A stretch of DNA of 44,047 nucleotides from a virus. Of the stretch, positions 29,471 to 38,276 are shown one piece after another. Every line of letters begins with the position of its first letter. Positions within the stretch are counted from its first letter, which is position 1. The position numbers were made by a program, and so were the translations under genes. The stretch covers positions 1 to 44,047 of IMG/VR virus record IMGVR_UViG_3300010354_000169; one strand, written 5' to 3'. The notes beneath the pieces were generated by a model that was not told the DNA's origin, ran no database searches, and saw nothing but the letters and a program-made list of their open reading frames with translations.

Positions 29471-30600
29471 CTATTCCCTGTTGCTATTGATCTGCGGATG
29501 AACTCGGCAGCGCTGAAGCGTCCCTCAGGGGCGAGGAAGGCGTGACTACCGTCTGTGATAGTTTGGTTCCGATACATCCCCGTTCTCTGGTCAAAGCCGG
29601 TCCAGGAGCGCCACGAGCGGTACTTGCGGGGCTCCCCGGCTTCGAGGGCGAGCATCACTCTGGGGTGGGCCAGGAAGTGTGTTGCCCCGTTCGTCGGGTC
29701 GTTCTCCAGGCCAGCTTGGTATCGGGTGATCCACTGCTCCATCTCCTTGAACTTTGGAGAGTTCAGGATGGCTCCGAGACGCTTGTGCTGAGCGGGCTCG
29801 AAGGTGGGTTGGTAGATCCGAGCTGAGACGTGCTTGCCGAGTTCCTGGTTGTCCTTCATGGAACGGTTCACCATCGCTGCGGCAGCATTCTTGGCGTGAT
29901 CGAACTTCATCCCATCAGCTTCCATGAGAGCCATAACAGCGGCCTTCTGTACGGAGCTGAGGGCGGCCCAGCGAGGATCCTGAGAGGTCCACGTACCGCG
30001 AAGGTTGAGGTTCGGGGCGTTAGATCTCCGGACAGCCTCCTGGATCGAGGACGGGATATTCGGGGAGGTACCCATGCGGGGGACTTCGACTTCAGTCTCG
30101 GTCCCAGGCTTGATGTTCAGGTTGACGTTCTGTCTCAAGTCCTGCCCAGCGCCGAGCTTCATCGCCGGAGGCGGAACAGGCTTACCCTGCCTCCTGTGGA
30201 GGAAGGTGTCGTCAGGGACCACCGTCCTCTGATCATGGAGGAAGGTGTCGTCAGGGACCACCGTCCTCTGATCATGGAGGAAGGTGTCGTCAGGGACCAC
30301 CGTCCTCCGATCGTGGAGGAAGGTGTCGTCAGGAACTACTACGGTAGACGAAGACGAACCGATACGGGCCTGCCTCTCAGCCTCTGCCATGTGGGCTTCG
30401 TTGGCCATGTTTTGGAATGCGGTCTGGACCCAGTCGTCGAGCGGGTGCGGTTCCTTGTATGGGTAGTCTCGCATGAGCCACGCTCGGCCCTGGTCGGGAC
30501 CTGACATCAGGATGGTCTGGAGGTGCTGGGGCGTCTCATCCTGTTGTGGTGCTTGGAAGGCTCCGAAGAGCCCTCCAAACAAGTTGTTGAGAAATTCCAC
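29467..30600 (-). CDS. Virion-associated wall hydrolase with SleB/CwlJ-like domain and 13-residue repeats
   Basis: 377 residues. The N-terminal 85 are unremarkable, with an amphipathic start (MEFLNNLFGGLFGAF). Residues about 86-137 are four tandem copies of TVVPDDTFLHDQR. A linker follows, then from about 205 a SleB/CwlJ-like hydrolase: LMEADG (E227, likely catalytic Glu), AAAAMVNRS, YQPTFEP, GATHFLAHP, and DGSHAFLAP near the end. Related domains cleave peptidoglycan. Placed between the gp15-like core protein and the CHAP gene, with one-base and four-base overlaps, it is probably ejected or core-associated and opens the wall at entry, replacing the transglycosylase usually in gp16. Confidence 0.83.
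   Translation of the reverse strand: MEFLNNLFGGLFGAFQAPQQDETPQHLQTILMSGPDQGRAWLMRDYPYKEPHPLDDWVQTAFQNMANEAHMAEAERQARIGSSSSTVVVPDDTFLHDRRTVVPDDTFLHDQRTVVPDDTFLHDQRTVVPDDTFLHRRQGKPVPPPAMKLGAGQDLRQNVNLNIKPGTETEVEVPRMGTSPNIPSSIQEAVRRSNAPNLNLRGTWTSQDPRWAALSSVQKAAVMALMEADGMKFDHAKNAAAAMVNRSMKDNQELGKHVSARIYQPTFEPAQHKRLGAILNSPKFKEMEQWITRYQAGLENDPTNGATHFLAHPRVMLALEAGEPRKYRSWRSWTGFDQRTGMYRNQTITDGSHAFLAPEGRFSAAEFIRRSIATGNR
30199..30354 (-). repeat. 39-bp tandem repeat, four units, inside a coding region
   Basis: Units at 30199, 30238, 30277 and 30316. The first two are identical, the third differs at two positions and the fourth is diverged at its end. The 39-base period keeps the reading frame and encodes the 13-residue repeat of the SleB-type protein. 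Confidence 0.95.
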
Positions 30601-32732
30601 TAGGGTCTATCCTCCGGTGGTGTGATGCCTCTTCTGAGCGTCCTCGGACGGTACGCCTCGGGGGCATTGAGAGGGTCCTTACGCGGAGCAGCAACGCTCT
30701 CGACAGACTTCCTCACCGCCTCTTGCTTGGCTCCCTCGCGTATCCGCTGAATGTCCATCGTGGTGATGACAGGGGGAGGGATCACTGATGGGACGCCGTA
30801 ATCGTCTTCCTTCACGAAGTTGACGGGACCTTTCGGGCCGATGACTACGAAGCGACCATTGGCGGCCGGAAGTACGGTGAGCTGAGAAGAAGAGGTGATG
30901 CCCTGCGATTTGAGGAATGTTGTGTTCTTCTTGTAGATGTCTTCGAGCTGCGCCTGAAAATGGGCTTCGTCGCCCTTCCCGATGCCAGGTACACCGAATA
31001 CAAGGCGTCCATTCACGTTGATGCCGTTCTTCTCAACGATATCCCTCGCGTAGTCTACAGCTTCGCCAACCGAGATTTGGTTGACCTTGGCCCATGTGTT
31101 CGCCAGTGATGCAATCAGGCCCTCAGCGTAGAACCGATTGTTAATGCCGCCTCCAGGGAGCCAACTATAGTCTAGGTTCTTGACCTTCTGCTCAATCTCC
31201 ACCCTCTTCCGGCGATCAGCGTCTGGGTCTCTATTAGTTGCCGGGGAAGAGTAGGCTTGGGCGATTACTCTCGCGGCTGTCTCTGGGGTCATCCCACCAT
31301 AGCGGGTGAGGACCGTGTACTCGTCGAAGAACTGCCGAGCTTCCCTGCCGAGGTGCTGTTCAAGGCCTGCTCTCCCGCCGTCAGAGATCGCGTTGTAGAG
31401 GTTAGCTGCATCGACAATCCTAGCGACTTGCTCAGGGGCCATCGAGCCATCTTTGTTGAGGGACACGTTGGCGGCACCGGCGAAGGTGGACTTGAGGAAG
31501 TCGAACCACTCGGGGTGCTTGATCCCGTTCTTGTGGAGGACCTCGAACTCAGTCACAAAGTCCGGAGCCCCACCGGTGGACGCTCGGTGGGCCTTCAGCC
31601 ACGCTCGGGTGGCATTGTCCTGGCGCTCGGAGGCGGAGATCTTGAGTGTCTTGGCAGTGACTGGATTGGTCTCCACAAAGTCCTGGATCATCGAGAACGA
31701 TCCGTCGTTCCTCTTGAGGGCTTCAATATCAGACTGGAGGACATTGAAGCGGACACGCTCCTCCACGGCGGAGCCGATCGTAGACACAGCCGTGGCTTGG
31801 ATGGCGGCAGCCTGATCCCGGAGCCTGTTCGTGTCCCGGAGCGAGCTGAGCCGCGTTCCGCTGCCGGTGTCGATCCGCTCCATCGCCAACAGCCTGATGA
31901 CCGCCTCAGCCTGACCTGGGTCTTTGGCCCGGTGCTTGAGCTGGTTCATGAGGATGTCGTCGAGGCGGCGATACGAGAGGTCCAGCGAGCCGCCCTTCAG
32001 GCGAGGCCCAAGCTCTGCGTAGGCTGCCCTGATGGAGGCCCCGATGTCCTCCGGAGACATCTGCACATGGGGGTCGAGCCCCTGATCGATGATGTCCCCG
32101 AACTTCCTCGAAGCGATGTCCTCGAAGGCAGCCTCGGCGGCCTGACCCATGATGGTTTGGTGCTGCCGGACGACAGCGCCTCGGATCGTGTCCAGCCCCT
32201 TACGGAAGCCGGCGGCAAGATCCTTGTTGGACGCCATCTCTTTGGCGTAGGGAGCCGCCCGTTGGAGGATGTATTCCTCCACGTTGACGGAAGGGTCTCC
32301 TATCTTGAGCTTGCCGGTAGCGATGTCCTCGTCGAGACGACGGGCCAGCTCCTCGGAAGATCGAGAGGCATAGTCTGACCGAACCACCTTGGCGATGTAC
32401 GGGTCGTCGAGCATGTGACGACGGCCGGTACGGATGTCCTGGAGGACTTGGTCGTTCGCTGTGGAAGAGATGTAGGTATTCCACTCGGCGATGCGCCTGT
32501 TGGTCTCAGCCTCGTCGTTGTCGGCCTTCATCTTGGCGCCGTATGCCATCAGGTTCCTGTTGAAGTACCCGAGGCTCTCCGACAACCTTTCGAGGTTCTT
32601 GTCGATGGGTGGCTGGGCCGCTTGGACGAAGGTGTCCCTCTGGATTGGCGTGGGCTCGATCTTCTCTGGGGGAGACAGCTCTCCTACCTCAACTCGGCCC
32701 CACCCAGCTCGGCGGCGTTCTGTTACTGCCAT
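30600..32732 (-). CDS. Internal core protein (T7 gp15-type)
   Basis: 710 residues (T7 gp15: 747). Long and mainly alpha-helical, with many charged residues and no membrane segment. Recognisable gp15-like features are the N-terminal PPIDKNLERLSESLGYFNRNLMAYG, helical repeats with MSPEDIGASIRAAY, and DDILMNQLKHRAKDPGQAEAVIRLL. It forms part of the internal core and the ejected channel that moves DNA across the envelope. It lies directly between the gp14-like gene and the SleB-type hydrolase, as expected. Confidence 0.88.
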   Translation of the reverse strand: MAVTERRRAGWGRVEVGELSPPEKIEPTPIQRDTFVQAAQPPIDKNLERLSESLGYFNRNLMAYGAKMKADNDEAETNRRIAEWNTYISSTANDQVLQDIRTGRRHMLDDPYIAKVVRSDYASRSSEELARRLDEDIATGKLKIGDPSVNVEEYILQRAAPYAKEMASNKDLAAGFRKGLDTIRGAVVRQHQTIMGQAAEAAFEDIASRKFGDIIDQGLDPHVQMSPEDIGASIRAAYAELGPRLKGGSLDLSYRRLDDILMNQLKHRAKDPGQAEAVIRLLAMERIDTGSGTRLSSLRDTNRLRDQAAAIQATAVSTIGSAVEERVRFNVLQSDIEALKRNDGSFSMIQDFVETNPVTAKTLKISASERQDNATRAWLKAHRASTGGAPDFVTEFEVLHKNGIKHPEWFDFLKSTFAGAANVSLNKDGSMAPEQVARIVDAANLYNAISDGGRAGLEQHLGREARQFFDEYTVLTRYGGMTPETAARVIAQAYSSPATNRDPDADRRKRVEIEQKVKNLDYSWLPGGGINNRFYAEGLIASLANTWAKVNQISVGEAVDYARDIVEKNGINVNGRLVFGVPGIGKGDEAHFQAQLEDIYKKNTTFLKSQGITSSSQLTVLPAANGRFVVIGPKGPVNFVKEDDYGVPSVIPPPVITTMDIQRIREGAKQEAVRKSVESVAAPRKDPLNAPEAYRPRTLRRGITPPEDRP

Positions 32733-32739
32733 GGATTAC

Positions 32740-33246
32740 CTACCCCTTGGAAAAGGCTCCTACAGCGCCGCCAAGGCCCTGGAGGATGAATGGGAGAGCG
32801 CTGGGCTGGGATGCCTGACGCACAGAGTTGATGCGGCCGATCGTCTGGTGGTACGTCGCGATGGCTTCATCTTGGTTCCGCTGCTTCTTGTTCTCGTAGT
32901 TGGTCTCAAGGGCCTCGATCTGACGGCCTTCCTGAGCAGCGTAGTCTTGTAGGAGGGCGTCAACAGAGAGGCCGGTCACGCCACCCTCGCCAGAAGCTGT
33001 CGCCACCTTGGCTCGGGCTTTGAGGGCCTCGATGCGCTTCTTGAACATCTCTATCGAGGTGCTCTTGCGCTCGCCGATGGTGTTCGCGTTGATGCTCGCG
33101 TAGCGGTCGTTGGCGGCTTGGACGGCGTTGAGCCTGTTCTGCTCGTGGTAGGCGTTCTGGGCGTTGGCTTGCTGCTTAGCAGCGCCATAACCGGCCGCCG
33201 CCTGTCCGATCGACAGCGCAGCACCGATGAAGGGTAAGGCCATCAT
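32740..33246 (-). CDS. Internal virion protein (T7 gp14-type)
   Basis: About 168 residues. The N-terminus is hydrophobic (MALPFIGAALSIGQAAAGYGAAKQQA), then a long coiled coil rich in N, Q, A, E and K (AYHEQNRLNAVQAANDRYASINANTIGERKS ... LETNYENKKQRNQDE), ending with a second hydrophobic segment (LPFILQGLGGAVGAF). This matches gp14, which inserts in the outer membrane at ejection. The start may be ATG 33246, overlapping the previous stop as ATGA, or ATG 33243. Confidence 0.86.
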   Translation of the reverse strand: MMALPFIGAALSIGQAAAGYGAAKQQANAQNAYHEQNRLNAVQAANDRYASINANTIGERKSTSIEMFKKRIEALKARAKVATASGEGGVTGLSVDALLQDYAAQEGRQIEALETNYENKKQRNQDEAIATYHQTIGRINSVRQASQPSALPFILQGLGGAVGAFSKG

Positions 33247-33722
33247 GCACATGGGCGGTAGCTCGCAAATTCAATGAAGGGGATGCCGGCGTAGCCGTAC
33301 TTGTCCACCTTCCGGATCATGTGAAACCCGAGACGCTTCAGCCACCGGATGTGGCGTGTATTCCGGGCGTCGATGAAGTTGGTGAGGAGGTCGAAGTGCT
33401 GGTGGCACACCTCGAAGATCCTCCCGCTCTGGATCACAAACTCGACTGGGTGCTCGTAGATGCGATCCGTGCTTAGGAGCCAGATGACGGCGGCCCGATC
33501 CATGCCGAATATAGGATCTAGTCCGAAGAGGACCTCAGCTCTGTCGTCGAGCTGGAGCCCTGCGGCGTAGACCTCCCGACCTTCGTGGATGTAGGCCGGG
33601 AGGGCTATCGTAGGGTCGATACCCACGGCAGCCAGGACTTCTTCTCGGTCGGCTTCGCGCAGGTTCGCTGCGACGAACTCGACATCTGCGAGTGTCGCTG
33701 ATCTGACAAATGTGGGTAGCAT
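33243..33722 (-). CDS. gp13-position acetyltransferase-like virion protein (DUF2833 type)
   Basis: 159 residues from ATG 33722, which has AAGGA about 6 bases upstream. The fold pattern is GNAT-like: VRSATLADVEFVAANLREADREEV, then AYIHEGREVYAAGLQLDD, GLDPIFGMDRAAVIWLLSTD, and the final NTRHIRWLKRLGFHMIRKVDKYGYAGIPFIEF. This layout is shared by the proteins annotated as internal virion protein A/gp13 in T7-like phages (DUF2833; recalled). In T7 gp13 is needed for virion assembly. Enzymatic activity is unproven. It sits between gp12- and gp14-like genes. Confidence 0.85.
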   Translation of the reverse strand: MLPTFVRSATLADVEFVAANLREADREEVLAAVGIDPTIALPAYIHEGREVYAAGLQLDDRAEVLFGLDPIFGMDRAAVIWLLSTDRIYEHPVEFVIQSGRIFEVCHQHFDLLTNFIDARNTRHIRWLKRLGFHMIRKVDKYGYAGIPFIEFASYRPCA

Positions 33723-33730
33723 TCGGTTCC

Positions 33731-36160
33731 TTAGAGTTCTCGGCTGGCCTTGGTCCAAACTCCATGCCAGTTGGCAGAGGTGAAGGCGCAAGGGAGCCAT
33801 GTGTCGTTGACGATTTCGATGGTCACACGGTCGTTCCTGGAGAGGACGGGGATGCTCATCTTCCCATCGGCCAGAACGATCTCTCCGGTCATGTTGTTCG
33901 GGTCGGCTAGAATGCGGCCGTTGAACGGCACCGTTCTCAGGCTACGGCCGATAGGAGTTACCTCCACTCGGAAGTATGCCGACTTCGAGTACACCAGCGT
34001 GAGGTGCCGGATTTGTAGCCGGCCATCCACCACGGCCTTCTTCCCGTCCGGGCCTCTGTAATAGAAGGGGGACATCCGGATACGGCACACGTATGGCAGG
34101 CCGACAACGATCGTCTGAGACGACAGGTTCCCATCCACCACAATCGTGGTTGAAGTGCTGCTGACTATTTCGAGCTGCAATCCCTTCGGATACGGAGTGC
34201 CCGATAGGGTGACAGCAACGAGATCCTCAGGGACCGGGTAGGGGACCGTGAAAGTGGTTCTGCCAGTGCCGGCATTGTAGGATCCACCGCTGAGCTGGGC
34301 GGTCATGTCGAGGCGGATGGTGTAGCCGCCGTCATCCTCGAAGGGCCGACGCTCGACATCCATTCTCTCCAGGTAAAGATCGCCGTCTCGCTCCAGAAGA
34401 ACGATCAAGTACCCGTTGTCCCACGCGAAGTTCACCACGCGGTCAACGTAGGGGAACGTCCACCGGTACCACGCCGACTGGATCTTCTCCTGGCCGTTGT
34501 AGAAGTACTTGTAGACGTAGATCGCATCCGGGTCGCCGTCTGTGATGCACATGACGACGTTGAGGTCGGCGGAGACCGCCAGCTTGTGTACCCCTGCGGG
34601 GATGTACGCCGGGGCGTGAGCCGACACGTCGTCGTAGTCGGCACTCTCCAACTGCTTGTCGAGGTAGTACTCGAAGAGCGAGGCCCACTGGTTCCGCTCG
34701 GTCATGAAGAACATCGAGGTAGCTGATGTTTCCGGCCTGATGTTCGACAGCGATGGGATCTCAGAGACCGGCCGAGCGTTGACCGTCTTAGGGGTGAGCA
34801 GCTCGTTGCCGGACAGCTTGAATTGCGTATTATCCGAGAAGAGCAGGAGAACGTCCTGATAGGGGACGGCGTGATGAAGGAACGAGACCTTCACATGGCT
34901 CGCGGCCACGTCTATCGGGTCGCTATCGAGTAGCGCCGTGAGGGTGGTTCGGTAGAAGTTGAAGAACTTCCCTGCCTCGCTCATGACGATGTTCTCCTTC
35001 GTCAGGAAGCCGATGCGGTTCCGATGGAAGAAGACATCCTCGATGGTCTGACCGACGAAAGACGGGTGTGGGGCTTTCTCGTCGTCACCACACTTCCGCT
35101 GGTCCCACGTAACCGGTCCGAAGACGAACGTGCCGTCGTTCTGACGCACAAGCTGGTGAGGCATCGTCGCGGCGTTTAGCCCTAGCACTACGCCGGGAGC
35201 TGGACACTCTTTCCAGGTGCCAGTCTCAAGGTCGCTGCTGCTCTCGTACTTGACCCAATAGTTGTCGAAGCCGGTGCTCTCGTCGCCGAGAACCTCCATG
35301 ACAACTCCGGAGGGAGCCCTGTTAGGGAGATCGGAGAAGGACTGAACGCGCTTCTTGAGTGCCTTCATGGCGCGGTTGGAGTAGCCGTCTGAAACAGCGA
35401 TCGTGAAGTCGTTCGTGTTGTTCCGGAGGTAGATGACGTTGCCGTATCGACCGACCGCCCATGGGGAGGTGTTGAGGCCCGCGCCGATTAGGCCTTGAGT
35501 TCCGGATGGGGAGGAAGCCACGTCGAGGGGGACAGTTTGAAAGGAGGCATATCCGTTCGATCCTGGCGTCCACTGGAACAGCATGTCCGCGATGAACTTC
35601 GTGTCGATGTAGTTGGAGTGGCTAGCAGCACCGCCGTCCTGGGTCATGTGCTCGCAGGCTCTCACCCCATTCACATCAATCGAGTAGACCTTCCCGTAGT
35701 TACCAGCCATCACGTAGATGAGCGCCTCGTGAGGCCTTGTCGGCTCGGTGCTGTTACCTAGGGCCACCACCTTCGACTTGTTGACGATGAAGGTGTAGTC
35801 CGCAACAGTGAGAGCCCGTAGCTGCACCTTGGGGTTCGTGAGGCCATCGAGGTATGTACCAGAGTTGTCCGTCACGGATTTCTCGACGCCATCGAAGTCG
35901 TAGACCTTGAAGGTGTCCGTGGTGATGACAACGATGTACTTCTCATTGGCGTCACGCAACAGGATGTGAGTGAAGGCGTTGTCAGGGAGATCCGGGAGTA
36001 GCTTGGCCAGGAACTCTGTGTTGGCTCGTGGAACGGCACCGTCGAGCAGCGAGGCGTGGAAGTTCTCCGACTGGTCCATCTGGGAAGGTAGGCGGAGAGC
36101 TGGGGCCTGCTGAGAGATGCCGTTGACGAGGTTCGGGATGTCTCCGGATACATTGGGCAT
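33731..36160 (-). CDS. Tail tubular protein B / nozzle (T7 gp12-type)
   Basis: 809 residues (T7 gp12: 794). Starts MPNVSGDIPNLVNGISQQAPALRLPSQ, the classic opening of this family (IPNLVNGISQQ). It is rich in beta propeller-like strands, including GSNGYASFQ, DNYWVKYE, FFHRNRIGFLTKENIVMSEAG and LLFSDNTQFKLSG, all typical gp12 segments. It forms the hexameric nozzle that carries the fibres. Its ATG overlaps the stop of the gp11-like gene by one base. Confidence 0.95.
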   Translation of the reverse strand: MPNVSGDIPNLVNGISQQAPALRLPSQMDQSENFHASLLDGAVPRANTEFLAKLLPDLPDNAFTHILLRDANEKYIVVITTDTFKVYDFDGVEKSVTDNSGTYLDGLTNPKVQLRALTVADYTFIVNKSKVVALGNSTEPTRPHEALIYVMAGNYGKVYSIDVNGVRACEHMTQDGGAASHSNYIDTKFIADMLFQWTPGSNGYASFQTVPLDVASSPSGTQGLIGAGLNTSPWAVGRYGNVIYLRNNTNDFTIAVSDGYSNRAMKALKKRVQSFSDLPNRAPSGVVMEVLGDESTGFDNYWVKYESSSDLETGTWKECPAPGVVLGLNAATMPHQLVRQNDGTFVFGPVTWDQRKCGDDEKAPHPSFVGQTIEDVFFHRNRIGFLTKENIVMSEAGKFFNFYRTTLTALLDSDPIDVAASHVKVSFLHHAVPYQDVLLLFSDNTQFKLSGNELLTPKTVNARPVSEIPSLSNIRPETSATSMFFMTERNQWASLFEYYLDKQLESADYDDVSAHAPAYIPAGVHKLAVSADLNVVMCITDGDPDAIYVYKYFYNGQEKIQSAWYRWTFPYVDRVVNFAWDNGYLIVLLERDGDLYLERMDVERRPFEDDGGYTIRLDMTAQLSGGSYNAGTGRTTFTVPYPVPEDLVAVTLSGTPYPKGLQLEIVSSTSTTIVVDGNLSSQTIVVGLPYVCRIRMSPFYYRGPDGKKAVVDGRLQIRHLTLVYSKSAYFRVEVTPIGRSLRTVPFNGRILADPNNMTGEIVLADGKMSIPVLSRNDRVTIEIVNDTWLPCAFTSANWHGVWTKASREL

Positions 36161-36729
36161 TACCGGTTGCCCTTGATCCGGGAGATGAGCGCGAAGTTGG
36201 AGAGCACGTTATGCTTCGCCACCTCGGCCTCGTAGTTCTGCCAAGTCGCCCATGCAGACACTTCATCACGCGCCTTGAAGCGGTGCTGGTTGTCGTCGCC
36301 TTGGTACTGGTCTTGGAAGATCCGGCCGGACTTGATCGTGAGATACTGCCGAGCCGCTTCTGGGATTTCCTCGAAGTCGATCAGCATGATCATGTCCACG
36401 GTCTGGTCCTCGGTGAACACGAAGCTACGGGTTGTCCGGTCGTACAGCCTGTAGCCTCTCTGCACGATGCTGTTCGTGGTGTCCTGGAGTTTGACCTGGA
36501 GCGTGTTCCTTGGGAGGTGTATCTCACCGGCCCCGTCAGGGCTGAGGATCACACCGGTCTCGGTGTTGAACGTCCACCCGATGCTTTGAAAGCGGCGGCT
36601 CTCCTGGCGGAGCAGTTGGCGGGCTATCGAGGCGTCGGTGAAGTTGTCGTCGAAGGAGTTGATGGGGCTCTCTCCGACAGCCCCAAGGATGGCGTTGATC
36701 GCATCCAATTCAGTCGTGAGTTCGAGCAT
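36160..36729 (-). CDS. Tail tubular protein A / adaptor (T7 gp11-type)
   Basis: 189 residues (T7 gp11: 196). MLELTTELDAINAILGAVGESPINSF is the standard start, followed by RQLLRQESRRFQSIGWTFNTE, YRLYDRTTRSFVF and the C-terminal NVLSNFALISRIKGNR. It forms the ring between portal and nozzle. ATG 36729 has AGAGGAAGG upstream. A longer frame to 36768 runs through the terminator hairpin after the capsid gene and is rejected. Confidence 0.95.
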   Translation of the reverse strand: MLELTTELDAINAILGAVGESPINSFDDNFTDASIARQLLRQESRRFQSIGWTFNTETGVILSPDGAGEIHLPRNTLQVKLQDTTNSIVQRGYRLYDRTTRSFVFTEDQTVDMIMLIDFEEIPEAARQYLTIKSGRIFQDQYQGDDNQHRFKARDEVSAWATWQNYEAEVAKHNVLSNFALISRIKGNR

Positions 36730-36749
36730 CAGCCCTTCCTCTGAGAGAC

Positions 36750-36797
36750 GAAAAAAAGGGGGACCCAACCGCGTTAGCAGTTGAGCCCCCCTGAAGG
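36750..36797 (-). terminator. Strong intrinsic terminator after the capsid gene
   Basis: In transcription direction: GGGGGGCTCAAC, loop TGCTAACGCG, GTTGGGTCCCCC, then TTTTTTTCG. The 12-pair stem (two G-T pairs) plus seven T residues is the clearest terminator in the window. It lies just after the capsid stop, the same place as T-phi after gene 10 of T7, and would raise capsid RNA over downstream tail RNA. Confidence 0.95.
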
Positions 36798-36813
36798 TTA
36801 GGTGGTTAGGTGA

Positions 36814-37740
36814 TTACGGCAGCGCAAGCTCGATGGCGCACTCCGGGCGGAGCTTGTCCGAGCCGACCGCCATCTTGGCAACCATGAAGGTGCCCTGACG
36901 ACGGATCTCGTACTCGCTCTCCAGCGAGATATCCATGAGCTGGACCGTGCCGACAGCCCAACGGTTCATGACGAGGATGACCGTCTTCGAGTAGTCGCCG
37001 CGATACTTGGTGATACCCGTGGTGACGTTCGTGCTCGGCACGTTGTTGGTCTTGATGAGGTCGATACCAGCGACGGTCTCGATGCGGCCGGCCGCGATAG
37101 AACCAGCGCCGTTGTAGTCCTTGTTGATCAGGGTCGTGTTCTGAGCAAGCAGGTAGTACTGGGCGGGCTTGACGAAGGCGTTGCGGTCCTCCTTGGGGAC
37201 GTTCTTCTCGTCGAACGTCTGCGCAGCGGAGAACAGCGCGGTAGCCATTACCGTGGCCGAGGTGTTCATGCTCGCGGCGGTGATGGCGGAGCCGCCGGAT
37301 CGGCCGGAGATAGCGTTGGAAGCACGAGCGGCCAGGACACCCATACGGGCAACCTGGAGGTCGTACTGCTGAGCAAGCTCTCGGCCCATCTCAGCGGAGT
37401 ACGGGCCTCGCACGTCGTAGTGGTTCATCAGCTCGTCGATCGAGGCGATGAACACGGGAGCGACGAGGAGACCGTCCACCGAGATGGTGTGCTCGGCGTG
37501 GTTGACAGCCTGACCGTCGATGAAGTTGCCGGGCGTGTGCAGGCTAGACGTAACGGTGCCGATCTGGGGGAACTGAGCGGTCTTGCCGTTGCGGATCTGC
37601 CGGATGTAGTGGCGGCTCTTGAACACGGTGCTCTTCTCGAACTCCGTGAGGATCTCGCCGCCGAACTGCTTCAGAAAGAGTGCGTCATCCGAGCCAGATG
37701 CGTTGATCTGGCCAAGGCGGGAGACGGTAGAGTTGGTCAT
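36814..37740 (-). CDS. Major capsid protein (T7 gp10-type)
   Basis: 308 residues (T7 gp10A: 345). Typical HK97-fold T7-like sequence: LFLKQFGGEILTEFEKSTVF near the start, RHYIRQIRNGKTAQFPQIG, DGLLVAPVFIASIDELMNHYDVR, and near the end YRGDYSKTVILVMNRWAVGTVQLMDISLESEYEIRRQG with FMVAKMAVGSDKLRPECAIEL. No sign of a frameshift extension like T7 gp10B: the strong terminator follows closely. It lies downstream of scaffold but separated from it by a lysis cassette. Confidence 0.97.
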   Translation of the reverse strand: MTNSTVSRLGQINASGSDDALFLKQFGGEILTEFEKSTVFKSRHYIRQIRNGKTAQFPQIGTVTSSLHTPGNFIDGQAVNHAEHTISVDGLLVAPVFIASIDELMNHYDVRGPYSAEMGRELAQQYDLQVARMGVLAARASNAISGRSGGSAITAASMNTSATVMATALFSAAQTFDEKNVPKEDRNAFVKPAQYYLLAQNTTLINKDYNGAGSIAAGRIETVAGIDLIKTNNVPSTNVTTGITKYRGDYSKTVILVMNRWAVGTVQLMDISLESEYEIRRQGTFMVAKMAVGSDKLRPECAIELALP

Positions 37741-37911
37741 TGTAGTTTCCGGGTGTTGATGGTGGGAATGCCACCGCCATCACCGGGTCGTTAGGGTTGT
37801 TCGCCGTGTGTCCTCCTCAGAGCGACACTTCGGACGAGCCACTAGGTCCCGTAGGGCGTAGTGTGGCCGCCTCCTTAGAAGGGGCGCGGCTTCTTCACTC
37901 TCCTCATCCGC
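37741..37911 (-). promoter_or_regulatory. 170-base leader between lysis cassette and capsid gene
   Basis: No coding frame. It contains the segment GGCCACACTACGCCCTACGGG, which shares ACACTA with the promoter-like site at 18 kb, and GAGGAGGACACAC. A long leader before the most highly expressed gene is where a phage promoter is expected (T7 has phi10 here), but no consensus can be fixed by eye. Confidence 0.35.
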
Positions 37912-38178
37912 TCATTTGAGGCTATCTATTTTGCGGCACTGTGCCCTAGCATGTCCGTAGTCCTCAACAAGCCTAGCAACGGCAGAGCCGGGAGGGAGCT
38001 GTTTAAGCTCCTTCCCAGCCTGCTGCTGAAAGGTGGAGGAGTACGTTGGCAATTCGGGACAGCGCGTGATGATGATGCTAGAACTTCCCGTCGCGCAGCC
38101 GCTCAGCGGCAGGGACAGAAGGAGTGCTGGCAGCGCTCTTCGCGATCTGCTCTTCTTTCTCACGGATCTCCTCGGCAA
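37912..38178 (-). CDS. Rz1: Outer-membrane spanin lipoprotein (Rz1-type)
   Basis: 88 residues with a basic start (MPRRSVRKKSRSRR), hydrophobic core ALPALLLSLP and lipobox L-S-G-C (C28), so it should be cleaved and lipidated. The mature part is short, with Pro residues and a helical end (AVARLVEDYGHARAQCRKI). It begins inside the i-spanin gene in a different frame (overlap about 101 bases), the overlapping arrangement typical of Rz/Rz1 pairs. It disrupts the outer membrane at lysis together with the i-spanin. Confidence 0.88.
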   Translation of the reverse strand: MPRRSVRKKSRSRRALPALLLSLPLSGCATGSSSIIITRCPELPTYSSTFQQQAGKELKQLPPGSAVARLVEDYGHARAQCRKIDSLK

Positions 38179-38272
38179 CCTCTCTCTTCGCCTCTTGCTT
38201 CAACCTGAACTTCTCCCAGAGGCGAACAAGGGTGGAGATCAGTGATATGAGAGAAGCAAGGGCTCGGAACAT
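38078..38272 (-). CDS. Rz: Inner-membrane spanin (Rz-type), short
   Basis: 64 residues: an N-terminal membrane helix (FRALASLISLISTLVRLW, about 2-19), then a charged coiled coil (EKFRLKQEAKREVAEEIREKEEQIAKS), then a short polar end. Type II topology with a periplasmic coiled coil is the i-spanin plan; it is shorter than lambda Rz. Its 3' part contains the start of the lipoprotein gene in another frame, which is the main support. It starts 4 bases after the holin-like stop. Confidence 0.78.
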   Translation of the reverse strand: MFRALASLISLISTLVRLWEKFRLKQEAKREVAEEIREKEEQIAKSAASTPSVPAAERLRDGKF

Positions 38273-38276
38273 GAGG

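Noticed and set aside
31257-32378. 373-codon open frame on the plus strand
   Set aside because: Antisense to the gp15-like gene, mirrors its codons, no recognisable domain.
36730-36768. N-terminal extension of the gp11-like protein
   Set aside because: It would be encoded by the capsid terminator hairpin and lacks a ribosome site; ATG 36729 has AGAGGAAGG.
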